From Deltaproteobacteria bacterium (lineage in GTDB: Bacteria > Desulfobacterota_D > UBA1144 > Nemesobacterales > N074bin48): 7,055 bases of DNA. The notes below the pieces were generated by a model. The model was given only the letters and a program-made list of their open reading frames with translations, searched no databases and was not told where the DNA came from. A program made the position numbers and the translations under genes. Where the stretch lies: contig SMWS01000017.1 in assembly GCA_004356685.1 (NCBI GenBank), positions 1 through 7,055 of the forward strand, in the 5' to 3' direction. Below are positions 1-6,591 of this stretch, one piece after another. The first letter of the stretch is position 1; every line of letters begins with the position of its first letter.

Positions 1-57
1 CACAACCTCAACAACCCCGTGAGCAGGATATACTCCGTTCTCTCCGATTTTAAGCAT
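1..57 (-). CDS. carD: CarD-family transcriptional regulator, N-terminus only (cut by the left window edge)
   Basis: Only the first 19 codons are visible, reading MLKIGENGVYPAHGVVEVV on the minus strand. The pattern 'F/LKIG-x-x-x-VYPAHGVxxV' is the opening of the CarD N-terminal RNA-polymerase-interacting domain, which is shared with the transcription-repair coupling factor Mfd. CarD proteins bind the RNA polymerase beta subunit and stabilise the open complex at promoters, notably rRNA promoters. The ATG at 57-55 has a weak AAGG about 10 bases upstream. A strong-looking promoter lies behind it at 111-139. The rest of the protein is outside the window, so length and C-terminal domain cannot be judged. 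The alternative is another protein carrying a CarD/TRCF-type domain, but a full Mfd would carry this motif internally, not at residue 1. Confidence 0.82.
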   Translation of the reverse strand, partial: MLKIGENGVYPAHGVVEVV

Positions 58-110
58 AATTATATTACCTTATTGATTATTATTGACTAAACCCCTTGGA
101 TAGAACTAAT

Positions 111-139
111 AATGTAGCATAACTTAGTGTGCTGGTCAA
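111..139 (-). promoter_or_regulatory. Predicted sigma-70-type promoter of carD with extended -10
   Basis: On the minus strand TTGACC (139-134) lies 17 bases before TACATT (116-111). The -10 element is preceded by TGC, giving an extended -10 (TGnTACATT). This predicts a start near 104 and a leader of about 47 bases before the carD ATG. The -35 matches consensus at 5 of 6 positions and the -10 at 4 of 6. The call rests on pattern matching only. Confidence 0.5.
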
Positions 140-227
140 ACGCAATGTTAATCTATCACTTACTAAATATTAATAATATTAAAGATTTGAAGTTTCTATA
201 GTATTATGCAACTCATTAAATATGAAA

Positions 228-233
228 TATAAT
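228..233 (+). promoter_or_regulatory. Candidate -10 element (TATAAT) just before the lhgO-like gene
   Basis: A perfect TATAAT sits 15 bases before the ATG at 249. The best -35 at 16-18 bp spacing is poor: TATGCA at 205-210 matches 3 of 6. If used, transcription would start near 240 and leave a leader of about 9 bases, too short for a Shine-Dalgarno site, and none is seen. In DNA this AT-rich a chance TATAAT is quite possible. Confidence 0.3.
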
Positions 234-248
234 CTCTGTGCATAAAAT

Positions 249-1445
249 ATGAAAAATCTTAACTGCGATATTCTTATTATTGGTTGTGGCATTACCGGGC
301 TTACTATTGCAAGGGAGCTTGCTGAGAGGAATTTTGAAAATATCATAATTATAGATAAGGAAAGTCGTATAGGTTCTCACGCAAGCGGAAGGAACAGCGG
401 AGTGTTACATTCAGGTGTGTATTACTCTGCTGGCTCTCTTAAAGCACGGTTTTGCGTTGAAGGAAATCGCCTAATGAAAGAGTACTGTATAGAAAACAAT
501 CTTCCTATAAAAAACATTGGCAAAGTTATTGTAGCTGCTGATGAAAAAAGATTAGAAAATTTATATGAACTAAAAAAAAGAGCAGATCATGCAGGGGCTG
601 TGGCAAAAATTATCGATGAAAAACAGCTAGCCGAAATAGAACCAAACGCCTTCACTTTTGAAAAAGCTCTCTTTTGTCCTGACACTTCTGTAGTAAGTCC
701 ACTGCAAATTCTTGAGCATCTGGTAGATAAACTAAAATCATCCGGGAAGGTAACGATCAAGTTAGGCACTTCATTTAAGGGTCTGATCGGAAACAGTAAG
801 GTAGTTACAAATTATGGAGAAATTAAATTTAAAAAAATAGTTAATGCAGCAGGGGCTTATGCAGAAAAGATAGCCCAGGTCTTTGGAATTGCAGACCAAT
901 ATAATATTATTCCTTTTAAAGGAACGTATAAAAAACTAAAAAAAGAATCATCAAAACTTGTAAATGGCAATATATACCCTGTTCCTGATTTAGATAACAC
1001 GTTTCTGGGGGTTCATTTTACAAGGAGTGTGGATGGGACAGTTTACGCCGGTCCAACTGCAATTCCTGCGCTTAGTCGGGAAAATTATGGTATGTGGGAA
1101 AAGCTGGACAAAGAAACACTTAAAATTCTATTTAGAGACGGCATATTAATTCTACTGAATACTTCATTTAGAAATGCAGCTCTAAATGAAGCAAAAAAAT
1201 ATCTTAATCATTATTTTTATAAAGAGGCAAAAACTCTTGTGCCAAAACTAAAACCCGGTGATTTGGAAAATAGTAATAAAGTTGGTATACGACCACAGCT
1301 TGTGCACTGGCCAACTAAAAAACTCGTTATGGATTATGTAGTTTTAAAGGACGGCGATTCCATCCATATATTAAATGCTATATCGCCGGGGTTTACTACT
1401 TCGATGGCTTTTTCAAAATTTATCGTAGATAAGTTAGAAAACTGA
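249..1445 (+). CDS. lhgO: L-2-hydroxyglutarate oxidase-like FAD-dependent oxidoreductase
   Basis: This 398-residue protein is about the usual length for LhgO/YgaF, a DAO-superfamily flavoprotein. LhgO oxidises L-2-hydroxyglutarate to 2-oxoglutarate and passes the electrons to membrane quinone. The N-terminus has a Rossmann FAD site, GCGITG (residues 12-17), and the family signature ASGRNSGVLHSGVYY (45-59). Next come an NAAGAYA FAD contact (199-205), FKGTY (223-227), PVPDLDNTFLGVHFTR (244-259) and GPTAIPALSRENYG (268-281). A C-terminal GIRPQ (346-350) and LNAISPGFTTSMA (375-387) complete the fold. The ATG at 249 is the first start after an in-frame TAA at 243-245. No ribosome-binding site is evident upstream. 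It diverges from carD and converges on the reductase gene downstream, so it appears monocistronic. The stretch at about 282-345 and the C-terminal segment look different from the LhgO proteins I know, so the family assignment is strong but the exact substrate is inferred. Confidence 0.85.
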   Translation: MKNLNCDILIIGCGITGLTIARELAERNFENIIIIDKESRIGSHASGRNSGVLHSGVYYSAGSLKARFCVEGNRLMKEYCIENNLPIKNIGKVIVAADEKRLENLYELKKRADHAGAVAKIIDEKQLAEIEPNAFTFEKALFCPDTSVVSPLQILEHLVDKLKSSGKVTIKLGTSFKGLIGNSKVVTNYGEIKFKKIVNAAGAYAEKIAQVFGIADQYNIIPFKGTYKKLKKESSKLVNGNIYPVPDLDNTFLGVHFTRSVDGTVYAGPTAIPALSRENYGMWEKLDKETLKILFRDGILILLNTSFRNAALNEAKKYLNHYFYKEAKTLVPKLKPGDLENSNKVGIRPQLVHWPTKKLVMDYVVLKDGDSIHILNAISPGFTTSMAFSKFIVDKLEN

Positions 1446-1454
1446 CAAAATATA

Positions 1455-2642
1455 CTAAATTGCCAGTCTTAGCTTAGTACTCATAAAACCATTTAGTAAG
1501 ACTCTTCTAATATTGGGACTTCTTAGGATTTTTACTACGGCACTGCTATGCCAGTCGAAATTTCCTCTTCTCGAAATATAATCGAGTATCCCGTCCTTGC
1601 CTACTGCTTCAAAAAGTTCATCAATAGAATCATCGCTAAGCTTAGAGAAGAAATTGTGGAAATACTGGCCATACTTTATTTCATTACCAATAACTTTTTT
1701 CCAGCCAGATTCGTATTCGCAAAGGGTATTATCAGAAAAATCATTGGTGCTAAAACATTTGTCTATAACATCAGATGCTATTTCGGCGCTGAGTATCCCG
1801 TAAAAAATTCCTCCGCCGGTTGTAGTCTTAACAAGCCCTGCGGATTCACCAATAGCTATAGCTCTTTTTGAGTAGCTTTTTGATATGGAGCCAAATGATA
1901 TACCCCTTTGTTTATAATTAATACATCTGTTATTTTTTTCTAAATCATAGTTTAGTTCGCAAAGTAGATTGTTTATACCTTCTTTAGAATTGCCCTCAGT
2001 CATAACTCCTACCCTTGTTCTACCATCATCGAGTGGAATTGACCATCCAAAAAAGCCGTCAGAATATTTACTTCCCCAGAAAAGCTTCAATTTATCATTT
2101 AATATTTCATTAATCTCTACCTGGATTGCCTTTATTATTTTTTTTGGCCTTCCAAAACCAAGTTTTGAATGAAGGTTAAATCTTACGCCAGTTGCAAGAA
2201 CTACAATTTTAGATTTAAAGTTCTTTATTTCTTCACCAACCAGTACTTCAATATCAACATGCTGCTCATTAATATTTATTGATCTAACGATGGATCCACA
2301 AAAAATTGAAGCTCCTTTTTTGCTGGCTATATTAAATAATTCATAGTCGAATTTGTGCCTATCAACTACAGATACAGATTGCTGGGGATGAGAGTATTCG
2401 ATATAACTGCCACAAGGTGATACTAACTCGACATCCTGCAGTTTTGCAACTATAGAGCTTTTAGGAAGATCATACCTTGTGAAAATATCATTACTTATAA
2501 CCCCCGAGCAGACAACATCCTCTCCTATTACTTTGCTGCTATCAAATAGTGCTACATTGTATCCTTTATCTGATAGAAAAGATGCAGCTGATAATCCGCT
2601 TGGTCCTCCCCCTACTATTATTATATCAAAGTCGTTATTCAA
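1455..2642 (-). CDS. Geranylgeranyl reductase family FAD-dependent oxidoreductase
   Basis: This 395-residue protein resembles the geranylgeranyl reductase/FixC-like flavoproteins, which reduce double bonds of prenyl chains on chlorophyll precursors, archaeal lipids or menaquinone. It opens with a Rossmann FAD motif, IIIVGGGPSG (7-16), followed by CSGVIS (45-50). The segment VDRHKFDYELFNIASKKGA (93-111) matches the family's 'vdRxxFDxxL...A...GA'. An ATG-type motif (VVLATG, 147-152) and GWSIPLDDGRTRVGV (199-213) follow. GESAGLVKTTTGGGIFYG (265-282) is the second FAD motif. The start must be the TTG at 2642-2640: back to the in-frame stop at 2706-2708 there is no ATG or GTG, and the next Met (residue 214) lies far past the FAD site. 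No clear Shine-Dalgarno site is present. In a non-phototroph the likely substrate is a quinone or lipid prenyl tail, but this is inference. Other FAD monooxygenase-like functions cannot be excluded. Confidence 0.82.
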   Translation of the reverse strand: MNNDFDIIIVGGGPSGLSAASFLSDKGYNVALFDSSKVIGEDVVCSGVISNDIFTRYDLPKSSIVAKLQDVELVSPCGSYIEYSHPQQSVSVVDRHKFDYELFNIASKKGASIFCGSIVRSININEQHVDIEVLVGEEIKNFKSKIVVLATGVRFNLHSKLGFGRPKKIIKAIQVEINEILNDKLKLFWGSKYSDGFFGWSIPLDDGRTRVGVMTEGNSKEGINNLLCELNYDLEKNNRCINYKQRGISFGSISKSYSKRAIAIGESAGLVKTTTGGGIFYGILSAEIASDVIDKCFSTNDFSDNTLCEYESGWKKVIGNEIKYGQYFHNFFSKLSDDSIDELFEAVGKDGILDYISRRGNFDWHSSAVVKILRSPNIRRVLLNGFMSTKLRLAI

Positions 2643-2681
2643 TTGTTTAAAAGTGGAAAATTGATATGATTTAAACGTAAA

Positions 2682-2709
2682 TAAATATATTAATGACCAT
2701 AAAAGTCAA
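2682..2709 (-). promoter_or_regulatory. Weak candidate promoter of the geranylgeranyl-reductase-family gene
   Basis: On the minus strand TTGACT (2709-2704, 5 of 6 matches) is followed after 16 bases by TATTTA (2687-2682, only 3 of 6). Transcription would begin near 2675 and give a leader of about 33 bases before the TTG start. The -35 is convincing and the -10 is not. Confidence 0.2.
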
Positions 2710-2744
2710 TACGGGGTTGCTAAAACTATAGGTATAACAAGATA

Positions 2745-2758
2745 TTAATTGTGATCAA
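2745..2758. promoter_or_regulatory. FNR/CRP-superfamily-like operator in the divergent spacer
   Basis: TTAAT-TGTG-ATCAA differs from the FNR consensus TTGAT-N4-ATCAA at one of the ten defined positions. It lies about 80 bp upstream of the predicted nuoF start point and about 75 bp upstream of the predicted start of the divergent reductase gene. Oxygen-responsive control of nuoF and a quinone- or lipid-modifying enzyme would make sense, but no FNR gene is visible here. One such match in a 220-bp AT-rich spacer can arise by chance. Confidence 0.25.
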
Positions 2759-2799
2759 AAATAGTAACTCAATATGGATATATTTTTAAAATTTATTTA

Positions 2800-2827
2800 T
2801 TGGAATCGCAATTTATCAATATATAAT
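2800..2827 (+). promoter_or_regulatory. Predicted sigma-70-type promoter of nuoF
   Basis: TTGGAA (2800-2805, 4 of 6) is followed after 16 bases by a perfect TATAAT (2822-2827). Transcription would start near 2834, leaving a leader of about 29 bases that includes the AAAGGA ribosome-binding site. It lies in the correct place between the divergent genes. Confidence 0.45.
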
Positions 2828-2846
2828 AACTTCTCATTTTATAACT

Positions 2847-2852
2847 AAAGGA
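2847..2852 (+). promoter_or_regulatory. Ribosome-binding site of nuoF
   Basis: AAAGGA lies 10 bases before the ATG at 2863, slightly far, with a second short AGG at 2856-2858 only 4 bases from the start. Together they support this ATG as the nuoF start. Confidence 0.5.
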
Positions 2853-2862
2853 AACAGGTTTA

Positions 2863-4152
2863 ATGCCGGAACTAAAAATTATAAGAAATTACACCGAGAG
2901 AGAAAATTCACATACTTTAGAGTCTTACGTTTCTTCCGGGGGTTATAAAGCTCTGGATAAAGCTCTCAAACTGCAGCCTGAAGAAATAATTGAAACTATA
3001 AAGAGGTCAGGACTGCGGGGCAGGGGGGGCGCAGGATTTCCTACGGGAATTAAATGGGGATTTATACCAAGGGATTCGAAAAAGCCGGTTTATCTATGTT
3101 GTAATGCTGATGAGAGTGAACCCGGAAGTTTTAAAGACAGAGAAATAATGGAGCAGGATCCCCACCAGATGCTGGAGGGAATAGCGATAGCCTGTTATGC
3201 CATTGGCTCTCATAAGGCATACATTTATATCCGAGGGGAGATGCCGTATGCTGCAAAAATAATTACTGAAGCAATAAACGAAGCATATAAAAAGGCATAT
3301 TTGGGTGAAAATATCTATAACTCTGGATTTGATATTGATATAGTTCTTTTTAAGGGTGCAGGCGCTTATATATGTGGAGAAGAAACAGCTCTTCTTGAAT
3401 CCATAGAGGGCAAGAATGGTGAGCCAAGGCCAAAACCTCCGTTTCCTGCTCAGATTGGACTTTTTGGTTGTCCTACTATCATAAATAATGTAGAGACCCT
3501 GGCGTTTGTCCCTCATATTATTAACAATGGCGCCGAATGGTTTTTGGAGATTGGTCAACCCAAAAACACGGGCACCAAAATTTATGGACTAAGCGGCAAG
3601 GTAAACAAGCCGGGGCTTTATGAACTTCCCCTTGGTATTCCGATTGGGCAGTTAATTGAGGAGTATGGCGGGGGAATTCCAAACGGAAGAAAGATAAAAG
3701 CCATGTCTCCAGGAGGGTCTTCTTCGGCGATACTCGATGTAAGTGAAATTTATATACCGATGGATTTTGATTCTCTTGCCGAGGTGGGTTCGATGCTAGG
3801 GACCGCCGGAGTAACCGTTATGGATGATGAAACATGTATGGTTAGGGTTGCGCAGAATCTTGCCCATTTTTACAGGGATGAATCTTGCGGTCAGTGTGTT
3901 CAGTGCAGAGAGGGTACATGGTGGCTTGAAATGATGCTTTCGAAAATTGAAGCCGGCAATGGATCTATGGAATACATAGATATCTTGCTGGATGCTTGTT
4001 CTCAGATGAGAGGGACAACCATTTGTGCTCTTGCCGATGGTTGTGCTATGCCTATTGAGTCAATCATAACAAAATTCCGTGATGAGTTTGAACAGCATAT
4101 TACCTCCGGCAAATGCCCTTTTGACAATAAATACATGGGCAGTTGGGGATAA
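2863..4152 (+). CDS. nuoF: NADH-quinone oxidoreductase (complex I) subunit F
   Basis: NuoF (Nqo1 / 51-kDa subunit) is the entry module of respiratory complex I. It binds NADH and FMN and passes electrons through the 4Fe-4S cluster N3. The protein has 429 residues, close to the usual 420-445. GLRGRGGAGFPTGIKW (50-65) is the conserved nucleotide-binding glycine-rich loop. CNADESEPGSFKDR (80-93) and GAGAYICGEETALLESIEG (165-183) are conserved FMN/NADH-binding segments. The N3 ligands are Cys342, Cys345 and Cys348 (SCGQCVQC) plus Cys388 (TTIC), all present. The soluble-ligand-binding beta-grasp region lies at about 237-320. The gene appears intact. It is preceded by a divergent reductase gene and followed by an unrelated small gene, so nuoE and nuoG, its usual partners, are not adjacent. 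NADH-dependent hydrogenase or formate dehydrogenase flavin subunits (HoxF, HydB types) are related, but this protein lacks their extra thioredoxin-like or ferredoxin domains, so NuoF is preferred. Confidence 0.95.
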   Translation: MPELKIIRNYTERENSHTLESYVSSGGYKALDKALKLQPEEIIETIKRSGLRGRGGAGFPTGIKWGFIPRDSKKPVYLCCNADESEPGSFKDREIMEQDPHQMLEGIAIACYAIGSHKAYIYIRGEMPYAAKIITEAINEAYKKAYLGENIYNSGFDIDIVLFKGAGAYICGEETALLESIEGKNGEPRPKPPFPAQIGLFGCPTIINNVETLAFVPHIINNGAEWFLEIGQPKNTGTKIYGLSGKVNKPGLYELPLGIPIGQLIEEYGGGIPNGRKIKAMSPGGSSSAILDVSEIYIPMDFDSLAEVGSMLGTAGVTVMDDETCMVRVAQNLAHFYRDESCGQCVQCREGTWWLEMMLSKIEAGNGSMEYIDILLDACSQMRGTTICALADGCAMPIESIITKFRDEFEQHITSGKCPFDNKYMGSWG

Positions 4153-4164
4153 TTGTAAGAGTTT

Positions 4165-4638
4165 ATGAATCTGATTATAGGTCTGTTACTAATTACTAGC
4201 AATTTTAATTTACTGCAACTAAGACCAACTACAAATACAACATGTTTAACTTCACAAGAAAATTTAATTTCAAATTCGGATTTAGTAGCTTCAGGAACTA
4301 TTGAAGAATTTTATGATAAAAAGCTTTACTCAGTGAACTTCGATTATAATCTTATAGTTTTTAAGGTTAATGAAGTATTGAAAAGTACTATTAATGATAA
4401 AGATGACCTTAGAATTTCTATTAAAACCTTGGATTTACTAAACGAGTCCACTCTTATCGAGAGTCATAATAATAAAAAGGAAATTGTTATCTACTTAAAA
4501 AAATCTTATGGTGTTGTGTCTTGGGAAGAATGGACCCAGTCTGATATTTTATTTTCTGTACAGCAATACTCTGAGGAATTAGTAAATACTATTAAAGATT
4601 TCAATCCAGAATCATGCAGTACTCACTCTCTCCAATAA
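4165..4638 (+). CDS. Uncharacterised small protein, possibly exported
   Basis: I do not recognise this 157-residue protein. It starts with a hydrophobic stretch (residues 1-18) that lacks the usual N-terminal lysines and has no clear cleavage site or lipobox, so export is possible but unproven. Residues 39-75 (SDLVASGTIEEF, then IVFKVNEVLKST) resemble a recurring pattern in secreted bacterial proteins, 'aDlVvxGtV...f.VeevLKG', which suggests a small beta-barrel-like domain. Cys27 and Cys151 are the only cysteines. The ATG at 4165 is the only sensible start, because an in-frame TAA lies at 4156-4158. A weak AAGAG sits 3 bases before it. It begins 12 bases after the nuoF stop and is probably co-transcribed with nuoF. 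It is clearly more AT-rich than nuoF. Its last 27 bases overlap the htpG 3' end in the opposite direction. Confidence 0.68.
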   Translation: MNLIIGLLLITSNFNLLQLRPTTNTTCLTSQENLISNSDLVASGTIEEFYDKKLYSVNFDYNLIVFKVNEVLKSTINDKDDLRISIKTLDLLNESTLIESHNNKKEIVIYLKKSYGVVSWEEWTQSDILFSVQQYSEELVNTIKDFNPESCSTHSLQ

Positions 4639-6468
4639 TTCATAAACCCTGTTCACCATCGATCTTGGGTCTTCAATAAAACCAGCGGCAACAAGCGCAT
4701 TGTCATATAGCTGTTCAACAACCAGTTTTGCTAAATCCTTGTCGGAATCTTTCAAGGTATTAAGATTTTTTATTAGATTATGATTCGGATTTATTTCGAG
4801 GTTAATTTCATTTTTCGATTCACCAATTTCTTTATGAATTGACTTCATAATTTTGCGCATACTCGGCGTCATGATTTTATCGGCGTTTAAGGCTATAACA
4901 GGACTGTCTACAAGTCTTTTACTTATGCTTACTTCTTTTACCCTGTCTCCAAGCTCATCACTTATCCATTTACACAGGTCTTTTGCCTCTTTACTTTTAA
5001 GACCGTCTTTGTCTTTTTCTTTCTTAATATCATCGAGCTTAGCTTCCGAACTGTCTGCAGATACTAAATCTTTATCATCAAATTTGCCTATATTGTTCAT
5101 CACAAATTCGTCTACCGGTTCTAAAAGATAAAGGACTTCCAGTTTGTTGGCCTTAAATGCTTCCATCTGCGGGCTGTTTTCAATTACATCTCTGCTCGGG
5201 CCAAAAAGGTAATATATTTCTTTTTGATCCTGCCCCATTCTGGAGACATAATCGGTAAGAGAAGTTAATTTGCCAGCTTCTGTATGAGAAGATTCGTATC
5301 TTATAAGTTTTGCAAGCTGCTCCCGGTTAGTGAAATCCGTAGCAATTCCTTCTTTAAGATAAACCCCGAACATCTTATAAAACTCTTCATATTTTTCTGT
5401 TTCTTTCTTTGCTTTTTCTTCCAAATATTTCAAAAAACGGTTGGTTATAGCTTTATTGAGCTTGTGAATTAAAGAAGTATCCTGCATCGATTCGCGTGAG
5501 ATATTCAAAGGCAAATCATCACTATCGACTACGCCTTTGAGGAACCGAAGCCAATCGGGAATCAGTCCATCAGGTTTTGAATCAATTAGGACTTTCCTGC
5601 AGTATAGGCTTACTCCGGGCTCAACCCTGCCCAGGCCAAACCTCTCGGTATTTTCCTGTGGCACAAATAATAAGGAGTTAATTGCAAGTGGAGCATCGGC
5701 GCTAAAATGAAGGGTATATCTTGGTTCATCGAATGCATTTGCCTGGAATTTATAAAATTCAGTATATTCTTCTTCTTTTATCTCATTTTTGTTTCTCATC
5801 CAGATAGCCTGGACTTTGTTTACCTGCTCGCCATTTAACTTTATAGGAAATTGAACAAAGCTTGAGTATCGGGTTAGAATGCCTTTAATTTTTTCAGGCT
5901 GAGCAAACTCCTTATCTTCGTCTTTTAAGTGGATAACAACTTTGCAGCCTCTTCTTTGACCTTCCTCTTCAGATATTTCATAGCTTCCTGATCCATCGCT
6001 TACCCAACGGAGATGTTTAGCATCATTTTTCCAATAATGTGTAAAGACCTCCACTTTTTTAGCCACCATAAATGTGCTATAAAAACCTACACCAAACTGT
6101 CCAATAAGATTACTGTCGATGTTTTGCCCTTTTTTTACTGCCTCTAAGAAAGCTTTAGAGCCTGAATGGGCAATAGTTCCGAGATTTTCTATAAGTTCAT
6201 CTTCAGTCATTCCCAGACCAAAATCTTTTATGGTTATTGTATTTGCTTTATCGTCAGTCGTAATTTCAATTTCTAAATCGAGATTATCGTCGAATACATC
6301 TTTTTCTGTAAGTTTTATATGCCTTAATTTTTCAAGCGCATCGGATGCGTTTGAAACAATCTCTCTTACAAATATATCTTTATCTTTATACAAAGAATGT
6401 ACTACAATGTCTAAAATCTGTTTTACTTCAGCCTGGAATTCATACTTGCTTGTGCTTACTTCAGCCAT
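4612..6468 (-). CDS. htpG: Molecular chaperone HtpG (bacterial Hsp90)
   Basis: HtpG is the cytosolic, ATP-dependent dimeric Hsp90 chaperone that remodels late folding intermediates and stress-damaged proteins. The 618-residue length is typical. The N-terminal GHKL ATPase carries REIVSNASDA (35-44), with the catalytic Glu36 and Mg-binding Asn40. It also carries DFGLGM (82-87), GTIAHSGSKAF (97-107) and the lid/glycine loop IGQFGVGFYS (122-131). The middle domain (about 235-490) has SLLFVPQENTERF (265-277) and the ATP-contacting Arg325 in NISRE (322-326). The C-terminal dimerisation domain (about 500-618) includes INPNHNLIKNL (559-569). The eukaryotic MEEVD tail is absent, as expected. The start ATG at 6468-6466 has a good AGGAG six bases upstream. 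No frameshift is seen. Its 3' end overlaps the convergent unknown gene by 27 bp. A sigma-70-like promoter lies at 6511-6538. Confidence 0.98.
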   Translation of the reverse strand: MAEVSTSKYEFQAEVKQILDIVVHSLYKDKDIFVREIVSNASDALEKLRHIKLTEKDVFDDNLDLEIEITTDDKANTITIKDFGLGMTEDELIENLGTIAHSGSKAFLEAVKKGQNIDSNLIGQFGVGFYSTFMVAKKVEVFTHYWKNDAKHLRWVSDGSGSYEISEEEGQRRGCKVVIHLKDEDKEFAQPEKIKGILTRYSSFVQFPIKLNGEQVNKVQAIWMRNKNEIKEEEYTEFYKFQANAFDEPRYTLHFSADAPLAINSLLFVPQENTERFGLGRVEPGVSLYCRKVLIDSKPDGLIPDWLRFLKGVVDSDDLPLNISRESMQDTSLIHKLNKAITNRFLKYLEEKAKKETEKYEEFYKMFGVYLKEGIATDFTNREQLAKLIRYESSHTEAGKLTSLTDYVSRMGQDQKEIYYLFGPSRDVIENSPQMEAFKANKLEVLYLLEPVDEFVMNNIGKFDDKDLVSADSSEAKLDDIKKEKDKDGLKSKEAKDLCKWISDELGDRVKEVSISKRLVDSPVIALNADKIMTPSMRKIMKSIHKEIGESKNEINLEINPNHNLIKNLNTLKDSDKDLAKLVVEQLYDNALVAAGFIEDPRSMVNRVYELLERVSTA

Positions 6469-6474
6469 AATTAA

Positions 6475-6479
6475 CTCCT
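6475..6479 (-). promoter_or_regulatory. Ribosome-binding site of htpG
   Basis: AGGAG on the minus strand lies 6 bases before the htpG ATG. It is the strongest Shine-Dalgarno site associated with a gene in this window, and it fixes the start codon. Confidence 0.8.
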
Positions 6480-6510
6480 AGTTGGATAATTTGATATAAA
6501 ATTCTCTGAA

Positions 6511-6538
6511 AATATATGTATGGATTTGTAAATTTCAA
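6511..6538 (-). promoter_or_regulatory. Predicted promoter of htpG
   Basis: On the minus strand TTGAAA (6538-6533) lies 16 bases before TATATT (6516-6511), each 5 of 6 matches to the housekeeping consensus. Transcription would start near 6504 with a leader of about 35 bases. The -35 is part of CTTGAAA, the heat-shock sigma-32 -35 motif. However, the only CCAT-like -10 follows too closely for sigma-32, so the housekeeping reading is preferred. Confidence 0.45.
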
Positions 6539-6591
6539 GACTATCTTTTAAGAAAACCGATAAGTTTGATATGAATTATGAAAATAGATGA

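Noticed and set aside
166..180. AATATT-AAT-AATATT repeat upstream of the lhgO-like gene, as an operator.
   Set aside because: AATATT is self-palindromic and common in DNA this AT-rich, and nothing else marks it.
1441..1467. ACTG-a-CAA ... TTG-c-CAGT inverted repeat over the two facing stop codons, as a shared terminator.
   Set aside because: The stem is short with a mismatch, the loop is 11 bases, and there is no T tract on either side.
1548..2172. Several open frames on the plus strand opposite the reductase gene.
   Set aside because: They overlap each other and the conserved FAD-binding gene, and none has a recognisable domain.
3094..3558. A 154-codon open frame antisense to nuoF.
   Set aside because: It lies wholly opposite conserved nuoF motifs, and its translation shows no recognisable domain.
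6119..6481. A 120-codon open frame antisense to the htpG 5' end.
   Set aside because: It lies opposite the conserved Hsp90 ATPase domain. Its Ser/Phe/Ile-rich translation is typical of an antisense shadow.
6511..6538. A sigma-32 heat-shock promoter for htpG.
   Set aside because: The -35 CTTGAAA is perfect, but the only CCAT-like -10 follows after about 7-8 bases instead of the required 13 or more.
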